Origin: Perkinsus chesapeaki
Lineage: Eukaryota > Perkinsozoa > Perkinsida > Perkinsidae
Length of the DNA: 64,000 bases
NCBI GenBank assembly: GCA_013115145.1
Contig: JAAPAO010000029.1
Span: forward strand, 9,372-73,371
Direction of reading: 5' to 3'
Made by a program: the position numbers and the translations under genes. The notes below the pieces were generated by a model. The model ran no database searches. It was not told where the DNA came from and saw only the letters and a program-made list of their open reading frames with translations. Numbering within the stretch: position 1 is the first letter of the stretch; each line of letters opens with the position of its first letter. Positions 1 through 11,133 of this stretch are shown one piece after another.

Positions 1-311
1 ATATGTACATATATGTAGATATGTAGATATATAGATATGTAGATATGTACATATATGTAGATATGTAGATATGTAGATATATGTAGATATGTAGATATGT
101 AGATATGTAGATATATGTAGATATGTAGATATGTAGATATATGTAGATATGTAGATATGTAGATATATAGATATGTAGATATCTAGATATGTAGATATGT
201 AGATATATAGATATATAGATATGTAGATATGTAGATATATGTAGATATGTAGATATGTAGATATATAGATATGTAGATATGTAGATATGTAGATATGTAG
301 ATATATAGATA
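1..311. repeat. AT-rich tandem repeat (GATATGTA/GATATATA units)
   Basis: The first 311 bases consist almost entirely of 8- and 10-base variants of the word atatgtagat, with occasional atatatagat units. The array starts at or before the window edge, so its full length is unknown. It contains no reading frame. It is not a standard telomere repeat and looks like an ordinary microsatellite or minisatellite. Confidence 0.95.
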
Positions 312-1154
312 CACAATCATGCATAATGTATTATTATACAATATTAATGATGATCGTTATATGATTTCGTATCATTCTACATATCATTGATGTTTACCTC
401 GCTCTATTTGATTCTCCATAATATGGCATCGCTAAAATATGTATGACTCTATTCCTCAACCTGTCATCTGTTCGATGGTGGCTATCAAGGTTTGATAAGT
501 TGATGATTATTTTATCTTGTAGGTCATCATAATTCTGGACACCATAATTTGGATAGTACTCCGTTTTACCATTTATTGTCCGATAAGGGATGTAAAGCAT
601 TGAGCGATATACTGTAATATAGGGTCCCAGTGGTTATACTGGCCTCGGCGGGGAAAGGGCGTTTTCGCGAAGTGAGAGTTGGTCCACGGGCTGCCGGGGA
701 AATATAGTGTGTACTGAGGGATACGTCTGGGCAGATATGGGTTTAGTATGATTTTTCCCGATCGGTTATATTTCTCCATGAAAGTTATTAAGGTTTGATT
801 CTATTATTAGGGAAACTAGATGTAGGTAATTGTTATATCAACTGTAGATTGTAGATGAGCGAGGAAAATGGACAGTTTCAACTTGAATTTATTCAAGCTG
901 TTTCGGGGTCGTTGCGAGATGGGACGCGATTTGGGGCGCGGCTGGCACCGTGACAATATGACAGTGTAACTAGTAGTAGTTACGGTCGAATGTGTAGTGT
1001 GAGGTGAAACGGCCCGAGGGATAATGATGGTGAATAATACTGTGTCTGTCTTGACTAGTTTGATGACATAATTTATAGTCATCTTAGAATGCTTCTTCAG
1101 GAATTCACCCTGATGTTTTTCATTGTTATTAAATGTTTATTATATTTATGTCAG
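312..1154. other. No gene recognised; possible 5' exons of the next gene
   Basis: Only short frames occur here on either strand and none resembles a known domain. Because the TBC segment that follows starts in mid-domain after an intron-like acceptor, upstream exons of that gene probably lie here. I could not place them. Confidence 0.4.
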
Positions 1155-3631
1155 GCGTGTGGTATCTCAGCAATATGATGTAGTTGATTATTGTCCAGTG
1201 CTGTCTAGTTGGACAGCATTATTGTTGGTGTATCTTACAGGAGATGAGGCTTTTGCTGTTATTAGAGGGATATTGGAGCATGCGAAGGATGAAGGGGAGA
1301 TGTAAGCGATTGGTCGTGGGTTCGATCCCCGGTTGAGGCATTCAATTAGTGTCGGAAAGGGGTAATTCATGATCGTTAGTGAGATAGTGAGTTGCCAGCA
1401 TTCTCTGGCTAGCTTGTCCGAGCTTACCTTATTATTGGTATATCTTCTGAATATACAGTCTAGTATGGTCCGAATAAAATGTGCTATTCTTGCCACTATT
1501 TTGTTTAAAAGCGAGGTATGTGCCCAAACTGGTGAGAAGTGCTGATATTATTGACAGGGAGTTATCTAGTCTCACAGAAGAGTCTTTCTCGGGAATCGAA
1601 ACGAGTTTTTGATGTGGAGAAAAATTTAGTTCTCAGAGCGGAAGGAAACTTCAGGAGCTGCGTGATGTTCCTCAATAACCCCTTTATTTCAGATACGTAT
1701 TCACGAAACGGAGCTCGTTCGTGGATGTTGTAAATGCTGCATTGAATAAGACCCGAAGGATACTGCCTACGCTATTCCACACTATGCAGAGTTTGGATAC
1801 TTTGCTATTGGAGGATATCTGTGTTAAAACGTTGGGGCGAGGATTTACGGCAGCATCGCCGCAGCTGGCTGTAATGTGCTATGGGAGAGGGGCGTGGGGG
1901 ATCACAATTCCTTATGCGGCTGTCGACCACCGGCGATCACTGTTGAACTGTGTCGAATGATTTATTGGGTGATAGCTGCTGTAATATCAAATACGAGAAT
2001 GTAATGATCATTTTGTATTATCAATGACGGATTATTTGAATGGGTGGATCGATGCATCCGATATCCTTCTATGGGGAGACTTCTCAGAGGAGTAGAGCTT
2101 TAAAACTAATGCTTGATTCGAAAATAGTCGGTGCATGGATTTCTGTTCAAATTGATGAAATGGATTTAGTTGGAATCACTTGACGCGTATTAGTCATTGT
2201 CGTTTTGAACTACCACGGGTCATTGGTGTTGCTGCGGGAATTACCTGTGATTTAACAACAACTGCAGGTACGTGTTTTGTGTTGTTTCTTATTAGAAGGT
2301 CAAAAGGTGCTCGTGAGGTTCATGGTAGCGAGCCTAAAGGTTATGTGGAAGAAGCATAGGGGAGAGGTGATACTTGGGTGGGGAATTGCAGAGTGTTAAT
2401 ATAACGCCTAGAGTAGCTGTTATATTAGCTTTGTTATATGTACACCTATTTGAGTTTCTGTTTAAACTGCGGTGATGTTGACCTCATGAGTCTAGGTCTG
2501 CCGCAAACCCCCTTCGCTATCTTCCTATGAATACGCGTGTGTGGGTCGCATTCTCGATCTGTTATCGAACGAGGTAATGAATTTTGGTCAGGTGGTTGGA
2601 GCTAAAAATCGAGAGGAGGTTGTGAAGGTGTATAATACGCTTATTGGCGATCCGAAGGAGGCTGCGGAAATAAGTAGGATTTGGAGAGATGGAGTGTGTT
2701 GGCATTGTAGAGATTGTCATTTCGCTAGAGACCAATGGCATTCGCAAAATGTTTGAGGCGTTGCCGTGATTTTTTGTCCTCAGGTCGAACGTGTTTTTTG
2801 TTGAGACTTCCGAATCCACTGAGTCAGCGGCACGCTTTGGGTACAGGGGCACTTATTTTCGAGGATGGGTCGGCCCTCAACGGTCAAAGCGAGGAGGAAG
2901 GTAGTACATGTACGAGCCTAGCCTGGGATCATCAACTATTCAAAGCGGTTCATTCAGTCACATTGTCGTCCGACAATGTAATATATGTTTATCTGAACTC
3001 AGTCTCAAGCCCGGAAGGCTTTGATGTCGAGTCGTGTGTCCGAGGCTGGGTTAGGAGCGTCTGTCCTGTGTTGAGCTTTCTGGAAATTAAGAAGATCTAC
3101 GACTCGATGACAGATGGGTTCTCATTGAAGTAATAACGTCGCATCGACGAATAGTGGATGATTGAATACTGACCAACTCTTAGCCATCTCAAAGCTCGTC
3201 TTACCAATCTCACGTCATCTTCGTCTGGATACGCATTCATTGTGCGGTCTAATGATGGAGATATCTGCGGCCTGTTTGATCCCCTCGGTGATGGTACGGG
3301 CTTCTTGTTTAACGAAAAGGAGTATTGGCCTGTAGCATGTAAGCGACTTCCTTCTAGACAGGTAGTGATTTTACGTTATAGGCCTCCCTAAATCCGGAGA
3401 GCTTCATTCATTTAGTGGATCCATGTTGTTGCTAGGGCACAGCACATTAACTTTGGATTCTGATATGCGGTGGGGAAGATACGTCCCGGATACGGTACTG
3501 CTGGACTACACGGGTTCGGTTGCACGTTGATGCTTCAGGACGTATTTGGGCCAGATTGTCCAGTATTGATAACGACACCGGATTTTGAGGTCTCAAGGCT
3601 GTGGGTATTCACCCTTGTTGAGGAAGACTGA
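1155..3631 (+). CDS. TBC-TLD domain protein (TBC1D24-like), multi-exon, 5' end uncertain
   Basis: Likely a Rab-GAP-fold TBC domain followed by a TLD domain, the architecture of TBC1D24/Skywalker vesicle-traffic and oxidation-resistance proteins. An exon at about 1155-1301 reads DVVDYCPVLSSWTALLL then GDEAFAVIRGILEHA, matching the YCP..TALLL..DEAF pattern of that TBC subgroup. TLD-like exons follow: about 3184-3339 has GYAFIVRSNDGDICGLFDP then GDGTGFLFN (family theme: FGAF..GTGESFLF), and about 3382-3518 has LLLGHSTLTLDSDMRWGR (theme: G...L.LD..L..G.S). The last exon ends LWVFTLVEED and stops at 3629-3631. Middle exons (1540-3130) are coding-like but I could not join them confidently. The Arg/Gln catalytic fingers of active TBC GAPs are not visible. 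One junction near 3519 would need a 20-base intron. Domain call moderate; gene model weak. Confidence 0.55.
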
Positions 3632-3765
3632 ATTGTGGTGTCTCTCATTTCAACATTCATTACCTTTTAATTAGTATTTTCCTATCGCATTGGTGTTTGA
3701 GTATATCTTGTTGCACGTCTCCAGTTGAGGTTTTAAAGCTCAGTCTTGCGCTTTTATTTTAAAAC

Positions 3766-4354
3766 ATGCCTTACAATGAACTACAAGCTGATAACGACCT
3801 AAGGTGAGGCTGAGAACTCTCTGTCCATGGCATTGCTAATAACTATCGTGTGATGTTCATTAAAGTTTTTATCTTCAGTCGCCGGCAACTCATGCTTTTT
3901 ACAGCCTTGGTGGTAAAGTGCGAGTTCAAGGCACCTGGGCAAGGCTGGGAAACGCGCATCCTGACCCGTGCCGGATGCCCAGCCAAGTGGCAGGCATACA
4001 TCGTAAGTGGATCGGTCATTGCGATGAGCTCTTGATGCAGACTTTGCGTTGCGGAGTTGTCATTGATTAATTTTCCCCTTCAGATCGATCTCGCTCGTAA
4101 GCTAGAGTGCAAATGGAATCACGAAGGGCGCCCTGGGATGAACGACGACGTGGAGAGTGCTGTGGACGTATTCGTTGCGCAAGAGCTTTCCGACTCGACT
4201 TCTACGGCTGCCAGCTCCCATCCGTCGGCTGGGTCTTCGTATGAGCAGGTTTGTCATTGGGGCTGGTAGTGGCCTAGTGCAGGACAAAAGTGGTGACGAG
4301 AATGGTAGTGCTGATGATGATACGCTATCCCTGGCTGCTCTAGATATGTGGTAG
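3766..4354 (+). CDS. Small unknown protein, four exons (family copy A)
   Basis: Exons 3766-3803, 3879-4002, 4084-4248 and 4283-4354 join in phase to a protein of about 132 residues. It starts MPYNELQADNDL, continues RRQLMLFTALVVKCEF, contains AGCPAKWQAYI before an intron, then DVESAVDVFVAQEL, and ends in an acidic Ser-rich tail finishing SLAALDMW. I do not recognise the family. It is clearly a family locally: a degenerate copy lies near 9.2 kb and a frame-broken copy at 10508-10952, both sharing the CP.(K/R)WQ.YI word next to the same splice donor. The last intron (4249-4282, 34 bases) is very short; without it the protein would end at 4269. Its stop is about 310 bases upstream of SMU1 on the same strand. 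Confidence 0.6.
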
Positions 4355-4664
4355 GGTTGTTGAGAGTCACTGCTTCCCACTAGTAACCTGTTGTACAATT
4401 AGTCTCACTAACTCACAGCTTTGTTGAGTTGCGTTGTGAGAGTTTCAGATTCCGTTTTCTTCAAGCCTGATAATCCTGGTTGAACAACAAGTGGATTCAG
4501 TTATCCAATACGCGGCTCTGGGGAAGCTCAGTTGGGACGCGGCTTATTTTCCTTATCCTCAGTGAAACTGGAGGCACCAGCAACCAGTGGTCGCTCGCGT
4601 TACCCCTACATGAGAGTTTGCGCGCATTGTCGTTCATTTCCAGTTCACTATCCTTTAGCTGGCA

Positions 4665-7600
4665 ATGTCAAGCCAGGAGTCTCCAGATGCCCCCATGGAA
4701 GACGTGCCCGTACAAGAAGTGTCTGTTGACTCGGCAGATGTTATTCGGTTGATAATACAATTCTTGAAGGAAAACAACCTGAACCGCTCTATGCAGGTGA
4801 TCGGTCTCGCCTTTACGTACCTTTTCGATGCCGCGAATGTCTCTTTGACGATTCTATAAATGGTATGTAGCACGCTGTTGGAAAGTCAACGATATCAGAG
4901 TCCTACAATTTCGGCGTGCTCAACTTGAGATAATTCGCGGAAAAATGTTACGGACCTTGTACCAGGGACCGTTCTACAGTTTCTCAGAGACTGTTCTTAA
5001 CGAAACAGAGCACTCGCCTCAGTTTCATCATCGCGCAATCGCGAGTTGTGATTCATAACTCTAACTGCTAAACTTTAACATTCAGTGAATGCCATTCGTA
5101 ACTGCGTGGTTCGCTACTCATCTGTTAGACCCTCCAAGAGGAATCCCAGATTTACCTCGATGCAGTGGAATCGATAGATGGATTTTGTGATGATATTACT
5201 CATGGCCGGTAGGCCCCTATCACCACAGGTTTAGAATGACCCTGGCACTCAGGTGGGATAAAGTTATACAGACGCTCGCTACCGTCCAACTACCGAAAGA
5301 TCTGTTGCAGGACATTTACGAACAGGTGAGCTCCTGGCTCCACCTTGCGATTTGTTGGTATCTGTTACTTTCAAGGCGTTCCTCGAGTGTCTAGGAGCTG
5401 GAGAGAAGCAACTGTGCTCGCTGTTGTTGAAACATAGCGCACCACTGCAAAGCATGAAAGGGGATAACCTGAAGAATCTTACGTACCGCAGACTAGAATC
5501 CCTTCTGAGCAAGGTGAGTTTGAGATTACAAGGCTATTTCTGTCGCGTTTGCAACGACCAGTTTTAGCCGTATATACCGGTAGAAAGCGAGTTATTCCAA
5601 GGAGAGGAGAGACCTGAATCGAGGCGCAATAAACTTAGTAAGATATATCGAGTGGCAATTGTAAGACATTGACAATTACTTCCATTGTATCAGGCGAGCG
5701 AGCGCGTCCATTTGTGAGAGAAGCGGATGGCCAAAGGCTCCTAACCCTCCTTAACCAGGCTCTAAAATACCAGCAGAATGCGAACCTCCTTCCGCCTGGT
5801 AAGTACGGGAGGAGCGGCTCTGTACTGACTGATTGAAGGCTGCTAGAGTGTGGTCATATATATAGCTTCTATGTTACTAATTCAGGTGAAAAGATTGATA
5901 TATTCAGAGGGACGACTGCACCGAAGTCCAGAAACACGGAAGGTACGAGAAGGACTGAGCTTTTGCTAAGTGCTCTTCAAATACATCACTCCGTACCTAG
6001 TGAAGCTGAGTCAGCTTCGGTTCTCCTGACTGGATAATCACACTCGATTTCTCTTCGTCATTTAGTCCAAGACTATGTTGTTCCGGAGGAACCACCGACA
6101 CACGTATCAAAGACTCTGAAGTTTGGCAAAGGCGCTCACCCAGAGTCTGTCACCTTCTCTCCCTCGGGGCAGTAAGTATGGGAGGGGATTCCATGCGTGC
6201 TCATTGTTACAGTCTGGTTCATAGCCATTTATGGTACGCCACTTGGCGATTGATGCGAGTTTAGCATATCTAAATCTAGGAGGGAATATATGAGATATTA
6301 CTTTCAGATTTCTCGTCACAGGGGCTGCGGATGGTCTTATTGAAGTGTGGAACCACAGAACAGGGAAGCGGAATAAAGAAGACCTGCCTTACCAGGCGAA
6401 GAAGGAGTAAACCAACCCCATTATACTGCTGCTGCGATAAATGTTCACATAGGTTTATGTGCCACCCTGATGGCTCGAAGGTGCTGAGTCTCGCGTTTAG
6501 CCATGACAGCAACATGCTGGCGTCTGGTGATGAGAAGGGCACCGCCAGGGTATGGGATATCCACACCGGGCAGATAACCCGTAAGCATCGAGGCTGTTAC
6601 TTTGAAGTCTAACGTCATTCAGAGACTTGAACGAGTGCAATCGATAGCAAGTGGCCTCATAGTGTTACTGTTCTCAGGTGAATTCAAAAGCGTACATTCG
6701 GATGGTATAACTTGTATGGAATTCAGTAGGGACAATCAGAAAATACTCACTGGTAGTGAATGGGATTGAGGCTTCCCGATATAGTAGTATTTGCGACGGC
6801 TGACGAGAATTCAGTAATCTTTTGACCTGGAATGTCTTCTGCGGAGGAGGTCACATGTTTTGACTATGCTCCTCAACGCGGCAACATAGGCTTATGAATA
6901 TGGCGATTGTTAGAACTACCAGGCTGCTCCCCTCAGGTTCGCTGGATTACACGTGTCGACTGCACGGAATGCACTCTGGTCGAACATTGAAAGATTTCCG
7001 TGGACATAAAAGCTATGTTAATTCAGTGGGCTTTGCTGATGGTTCTGGACACCAGCGACTGGTAGGCATAGTTCATTGTTGATTCTTGCTCGTAGCTCAA
7101 ATGAAGCTACTGAATTGTTTCCTGTATCATGAAGAGAGATTCTCCTGTATTGCTGAAAATACGGCGTTATGTGATAGTATCGTTCCAAATTGGAACTTCC
7201 GATGAAAAAATTGGGCTAAGTCGGGGAACTAAAATGATAGTTCAGCTTAGGCTAAGTCGATGAGCTGAACGAGAGCGAGGACTGTTCGGCAAACAGTTTT
7301 TGCCGAAGAAAGACTTTTGATAGTGGTCGCTACGACGAGGTCGTATTCTTCCTCTCAGGTAGTCAGTGGATGTGCTGACGGATTCGTGAGAGTTTTCGAC
7401 TTGCGATCCAGCGAAATCCTCCATAAGTTTTCGCCTCCTCCGCCTTCGTACCAGAACGAGAATATCACTCTGGATGTAAGCGAGAACTGCCCACCAGAGA
7501 TTCTCATGATTCTCGTGTCGCCGTCATGAATAACTGCGACCGTCTTATCCCCTCAGGTTCGTGGCATTGTCGTGGTACCAGGCAAAACCAAGGAAGACAC

Positions 7601-8583
7601 GCTTTTGATCTGCCAGCAATCAAGCACTGTGCATCACATGAGCGTTTCCGGGCAAGTTCTCAAATCCTACGAGTCAGGTACTGCAGAGGTTGACCCTGAA
7701 AGCCTGGGCATCAGATGCTGCAATCATTGGACTACTTTGCCAGGAGAATAATCAGCATATTTCGATTTTCTTGAAGAAAATTTCTCCACCCAAGCACCTG
7801 GTTTCAATCGAGAATCCATTCATTCCTCTAAGAAATTCACAAAGTATAGGCGCACGTCCACGTGAGACAATCCTTCCACCCGCGATTCGTAGAATGCGCA
7901 TCGTATTTAGGTAGCTTTGTTGACCATTTACATTTTATTAACTCACGATTAGGACACACAATGTTACTAGTGATGCATAGTCAATGACTACATTCCAGTC
8001 ATTTGGAATCTTGCTTGTAGTGACATTCAGTTTTTTCATCTGGGCCTCGTTCGCTCCTGACCTCCTTGTAGTTCCATTTATGCTTCAGGTAAACGTGGTA
8101 ACAAGGGTGATTTCCTGGCACTCTGCACCTCCCACGGAGGCAGATGGATTTATGCTGCAGCGGAGGACCGTACAATGTAGCTTATCGGCGTGGGTTGAAT
8201 TTACTCATTCCGGAGTTCTGGCTTGCTCCAAACCGCCCGAGCTTTTCTTCGAAAAATCATCGAGTCAAGGCAGAATCGCTTTTCTCCCGCTCATTACAAT
8301 AATTCATAGTATCTCTCAGTGAATTGAACCTGCTCTCATAAACTGAATATCTCAACCCCGCGGGTGAGAACACTCCAGGATGTATTATCTGCGGTCCGCA
8401 GACTGCATATTCGGCTATTGATTCGTGCATCTTAGATACTGTTTCGACACAACCACCGGAGAGCTTGAAAACATCGTTCCTTACACCCATAGTGGAGAAG
8501 CGACGGGTATATCGCATCATCCGAATCGCAATATCATAGCTGTTGCAACATCACAAGAAGGTGTTCATATATTGAGACCGTGA
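4665..8583 (+). CDS. SMU1: SMU1-like spliceosomal WD40 protein, at least 16 exons
   Basis: SMU1 is a spliceosome-associated protein (B-complex partner of RED/IK) with an N-terminal LisH/CTLH region and a C-terminal WD40 propeller. Exon 1 (4665-4796) has SADVIRLIIQFLKENNLNRS, the LisH motif. Further exons follow the family in order: 5129-5208 (TLQEESQIYLDAVESIDGF), 5253-5325 (WDKVIQTLATVQLPKDLL), 5376-5513, 5568-5637, 5694-5798 (LNQALKYQQNANLLPPG), 5886-5942 (IDIFRG), 6066-6171 (KFGKGAHPESVTFSPSG), 6308-6406 (TGAADGLIEVWNHRTG), 6453-6580 (SGDEKGTARVWDIHTGQ), about 6624-6752, 6937-7061 (SGRTLKDFRGHKSYVNS), 7359-7475, 7557-7677, 8089-about 8179 (GDFLALCTSHGGRWIY) and about 8437-8583, ending GVHILRP. 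The propeller looks complete. Two junctions (near 6580-6680 and 8180-8436) have no clean GT-AG solution. Identification is firm; some borders are approximate. Confidence 0.9.
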
Positions 8584-9099
8584 AGGATATTATACGTTTC
8601 TAAGATTCCTTGTTCGGTTACAAATACACTAAAGGGTCCATTACCCGAGACTGTCAGGGATGCGGTTTGCTTTCTCTTCTCCTAGTGGATAATCGCTTGG
8701 TCGATCGCCGTTACTGAAAAACTCTCCAGACTTCTCCGAAAAAATAATGGGCTGACGCAATGTATGGTACATCATGTATGTTCCGATTCGGAACTTCCGA
8801 GTATTACATCCTGCAGCAGGGTTGAACACCGAGGGTTCTTGCTTCCATTCAGTGGAATCCATCGTACAGCTGCTGCACAGTCTAATGGCGCAGATAGTTG
8901 CTGATAGACTGATGACATCACTAGTGCCATCAGCCTGTCCCAGGCTGTACGACAGTGCCATAGTACGATTATCGTACTATGGCACTGTCATACAGCCATC
9001 AGTGTATCGTTCTACGATACAACCTGGACTATCTTAAACTTTGACTCGGAAGTCTTTCAGTATCTGAAGGTTATATTCAGCCCTCCCGCTCTAGGCGTT
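8584..9099. other. Spacer holding long hairpins
   Basis: No convincing gene. A minus-strand frame at 8641-8961 (106 codons) has no recognisable features and overlaps the large palindrome at 8943-8997, so I do not call it. Confidence 0.4.
8943..8997. repeat. Large near-perfect inverted repeat (hairpin)
   Basis: Inner arms 8951-8968 and 8972-8989 are perfect 18-base complements around a 3-base loop (tta). Outer arms 8943-8949 (ggctgta) and 8991-8997 (tacagcc) extend the stem past one mismatch, giving about 25 paired bases per arm. A second small hairpin (gtatcg/cgatac) lies just downstream at about 9004-9020. No U-run or promoter context accompanies it. Confidence 0.9.
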
Positions 9100-9312
9100 T
9101 TCATAGCTAGTCATTTCATGCTTCTCGTCAAGTCTGCCCTCACTGCCCCTGCGTGAGGATGGGAATCACGAGTCTTGAGGTCAGTTCAGAATATAGGTCA
9201 CTTCATATAGCCGGATGTCCAGCCAAGTGGCAGACTTACATCGTAGGAACGGGGGAGTCGGCGGAGAGTCTTGCACCTATCTAATGTCAGATCGATCTCG
9301 CTTCGTTGTCAT
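9100..9312 (+). pseudogene. Degenerate copy of the 3766-4354 gene (copy B)
   Basis: The word gccggatgtccagccaagtg near 9212, followed by the equivalent of the TYI splice-donor region, matches copy A at 3970-4005. After a short spacer, cagatcgatctcgct near 9291 matches the start of copy A exon 3, then similarity stops. Upstream sequence resembles copy A exon 2 only loosely and holds stops. The copy appears truncated and non-functional. Confidence 0.6.
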
Positions 9313-9662
9313 CGAGCCGCCAGAGAGACTCGATTGACGAAGATCCATGGACAGCATAAACATCACTTAGCTCGGGACTCCCGAGTCGGGAGCTAATGAA
9401 ATTGTTAATAAAAGTGACTTAAAAGTAATTGATGGAAATGGAAAAAATAAATTATTAGAGTTACCGGCAGCTGAGAGCTGGTTAAAGAAAATTGTATCTT
9501 TGGAAGCGAAAGGGATTGATGTTGTTGCTTCATTGAATTGGCTTTCAAAAGTTGAAATATCAACTCTACATGAATCAGATATTTAAGTCGAATGATCCGG
9601 ATTCCACTCTTCAGTCTTAGGTATTAGATTCTGGTGGTCTGCCAGCTGGAATAGTTAGTAAT

Positions 9663-10049
9663 ATGCCAAGGTCTAATGTTTTTCCCCTATATACTCCTAA
9701 GTTAAATGAGATTCGTCAACATCAACCAGAGCAAATTGTTGAAGCATTTGATTCACATTATCGTAGTGTAGATGATGCTGGTCCTAGATTATGGGAAATA
9801 GTACAACGAGATATTCGTCTTGGGCATATGCGTGATGTTACAAATGATATGGATCGTTGTACTTTTGATCATTACAAGCGTGATATCATCATGATAGGTG
9901 TGTCAGGGCTTATATCAAAGTCTCTCCCGAAGGTGCTATCTGATGCCTTATTGTCGGGTGTTGACTTATTAAGATGTCGGCGTGTGGCCAGTATTAGTAC
10001 TATCCACATTGTTAGACGTGTGTCAGTGGGCCCTCCTGTGGGTATATAA
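9663..10049 (+). CDS. AT-rich orphan gene, function unknown
   Basis: From the first ATG the frame encodes 128 residues, starting MPRSNVFPLYTPKLNEI, with RLWEIVQRDIRLGHMRDV in the middle and ending VRRVSVGPPVGI. The open frame extends upstream to an acceptor-like cttag at 9619. A further AT-rich open segment at about 9390-9585 (ELPAAESWLKKIVSLEAKG, then DVVASLNWLSKVE) is probably the preceding exon, but no clean GT donor joins the two. Codons favour A/T at third positions, unlike neighbouring copies B and C but like the first caspase exons of metacaspases 1 and 2. It lies between copies B and C of the small family. I do not recognise it; a gag- or capsid-like origin is possible but unsupported. 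Confidence 0.45.
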   Translation: MPRSNVFPLYTPKLNEIRQHQPEQIVEAFDSHYRSVDDAGPRLWEIVQRDIRLGHMRDVTNDMDRCTFDHYKRDIIMIGVSGLISKSLPKVLSDALLSGVDLLRCRRVASISTIHIVRRVSVGPPVGI

Positions 10050-10507
10050 TAAATGGTCATAAGGGTCATGCTGTTTGCTGTTGCCACATTATTGATCTGA
10101 AAGTTGATAGAATTTATTTCTATTTGCTTTCATACCAGCTCAGGCTGTGCGTCCGACATAATTCTGCTAATTTTATCGCAGCTGGCAATTTATAGTCTCA
10201 GACTAGAACTCCACTTTCAACCAAGCCTTATGCACCAATGTGCTTCGTCCAACGATGGCCAAAGTCAGGAGGGCGGAAATAAGGTGGGTTGGAAGTTCTA
10301 GAAAATTCTCAATTTGCAAGTTGCAAGTTCCAACTTGCAACTTGCAAATTGAATTAGTAAGTTGCAACTTGTAATCTGACTGTGAGCCACGGCCTGTGTC
10401 ATGAGCCATTTAGTTCTTGCAGAGCCGCTCTTACAGCGATAAGAGTATCGCTCAATTAGATGAAGCTGAGTATACGGTATACCCTATAGGATACCTCTTT
10501 CCTTAAG
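10050..10507. other. Spacer with a 40-base palindrome
   Basis: No gene seen. The notable element is the palindrome at 10309-10352, listed separately. Confidence 0.4.
10309..10352. repeat. Inverted repeat, about 21-base arms
   Basis: tcaatttgcaagttgcaagt and its complement flank a central cc, giving an almost uninterrupted palindrome. The arms are themselves internally repetitive (ttgcaag units). The same ttgcaactt words recur in a smaller hairpin-like context near 14213-14230. Confidence 0.9.
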
Positions 10508-10952
10508 TCACCGGCAACTCGTGCTTTTTACAGCGCTGGTGGTCAAGTGTGAAGTGCGAGCAGAGAGGACCTGCGCAAGGATAGGAAGCATGCATCTTAA
10601 ACTGTCCTGGAATCCAGTAACTGGATGTCCAGTCAGGTGGCAGACTTACATCGTAAGTGGGTGTCATTTGCAGCCTGTCACTGACAAGCTGTAAGTTGCA
10701 GGAGCTGGCTCATACCCTTCATCGATTCTTGGAAATCCGGACTTTCTGAAAGTCCTGTTTTCGAATTTTTCCTTCAGATCAACCTCACTGGAAATGAAGA
10801 CTCTCAATTTGAGAGTCCGAATGGAGTTTGACGGACGCCTTGGGCCGCAGGACGATGTTGAGAAAGTTGTGGATTGGTTGATTGCTACGGAGCTTATGAT
10901 GGACGAACCGGATTGCGCAGTGACTGCTCAGCAGTCCCTCTTGCGTTTGTAG
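10508..10952 (+). pseudogene. Frame-disrupted copy of the 3766-4354 gene (copy C)
   Basis: The first exon equivalent (10508 to about 10652) is fully open and reads RQLVLFTALVVKCE then NPVTGCPVRWQTYI, close to copy A, ending at the same gtaagtgg donor. The second exon, after the acceptor at about 10777-10779, begins INLTGNEDSQFE and hits a stop. Downstream, another frame carries the homologous FDGRLGPQDDVEKVVDWLI to a stop at 10950-10952. Compared with copy A, the start of this exon is about 13 bases longer, and that extra stretch holds a short hairpin (gactctc/gagagtc, about 10799-10816). The hairpin insertion appears to have broken the frame. It could still be rescued by an unrecognised tiny intron. 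Confidence 0.6.
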
Positions 10953-11133
10953 TGTCAATAGCGAAAATTTGTTATCCTACAAGTTGTAATCTACAACCTT
11001 CGCGGTACGTATGATGCATACGTATTGATCATATGTATGGATTACCCGTAGTCAAAGTGGTTCTATGATATCAATTGGGCGAGTGTGGACGATGATGACT
11101 CAGCATTGCTGAGCCGGCATTGCCGACGGTATC

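Noticed and set aside
1-311. A telomere or subtelomeric end
   Set aside because: The unit does not resemble known telomere repeats and coordinate 1 is simply the window edge.
8641-8961. 106-codon minus-strand protein
   Set aside because: No recognisable feature, and its 5' end lies in a large palindrome; chance frame is more likely.
9663-10049. Calling the AT-rich orphan a viral capsid or gag gene
   Set aside because: Nothing specific (no zinc knuckle, protease or polymerase motif) supports it; AT-rich codons also occur in the metacaspase exons.
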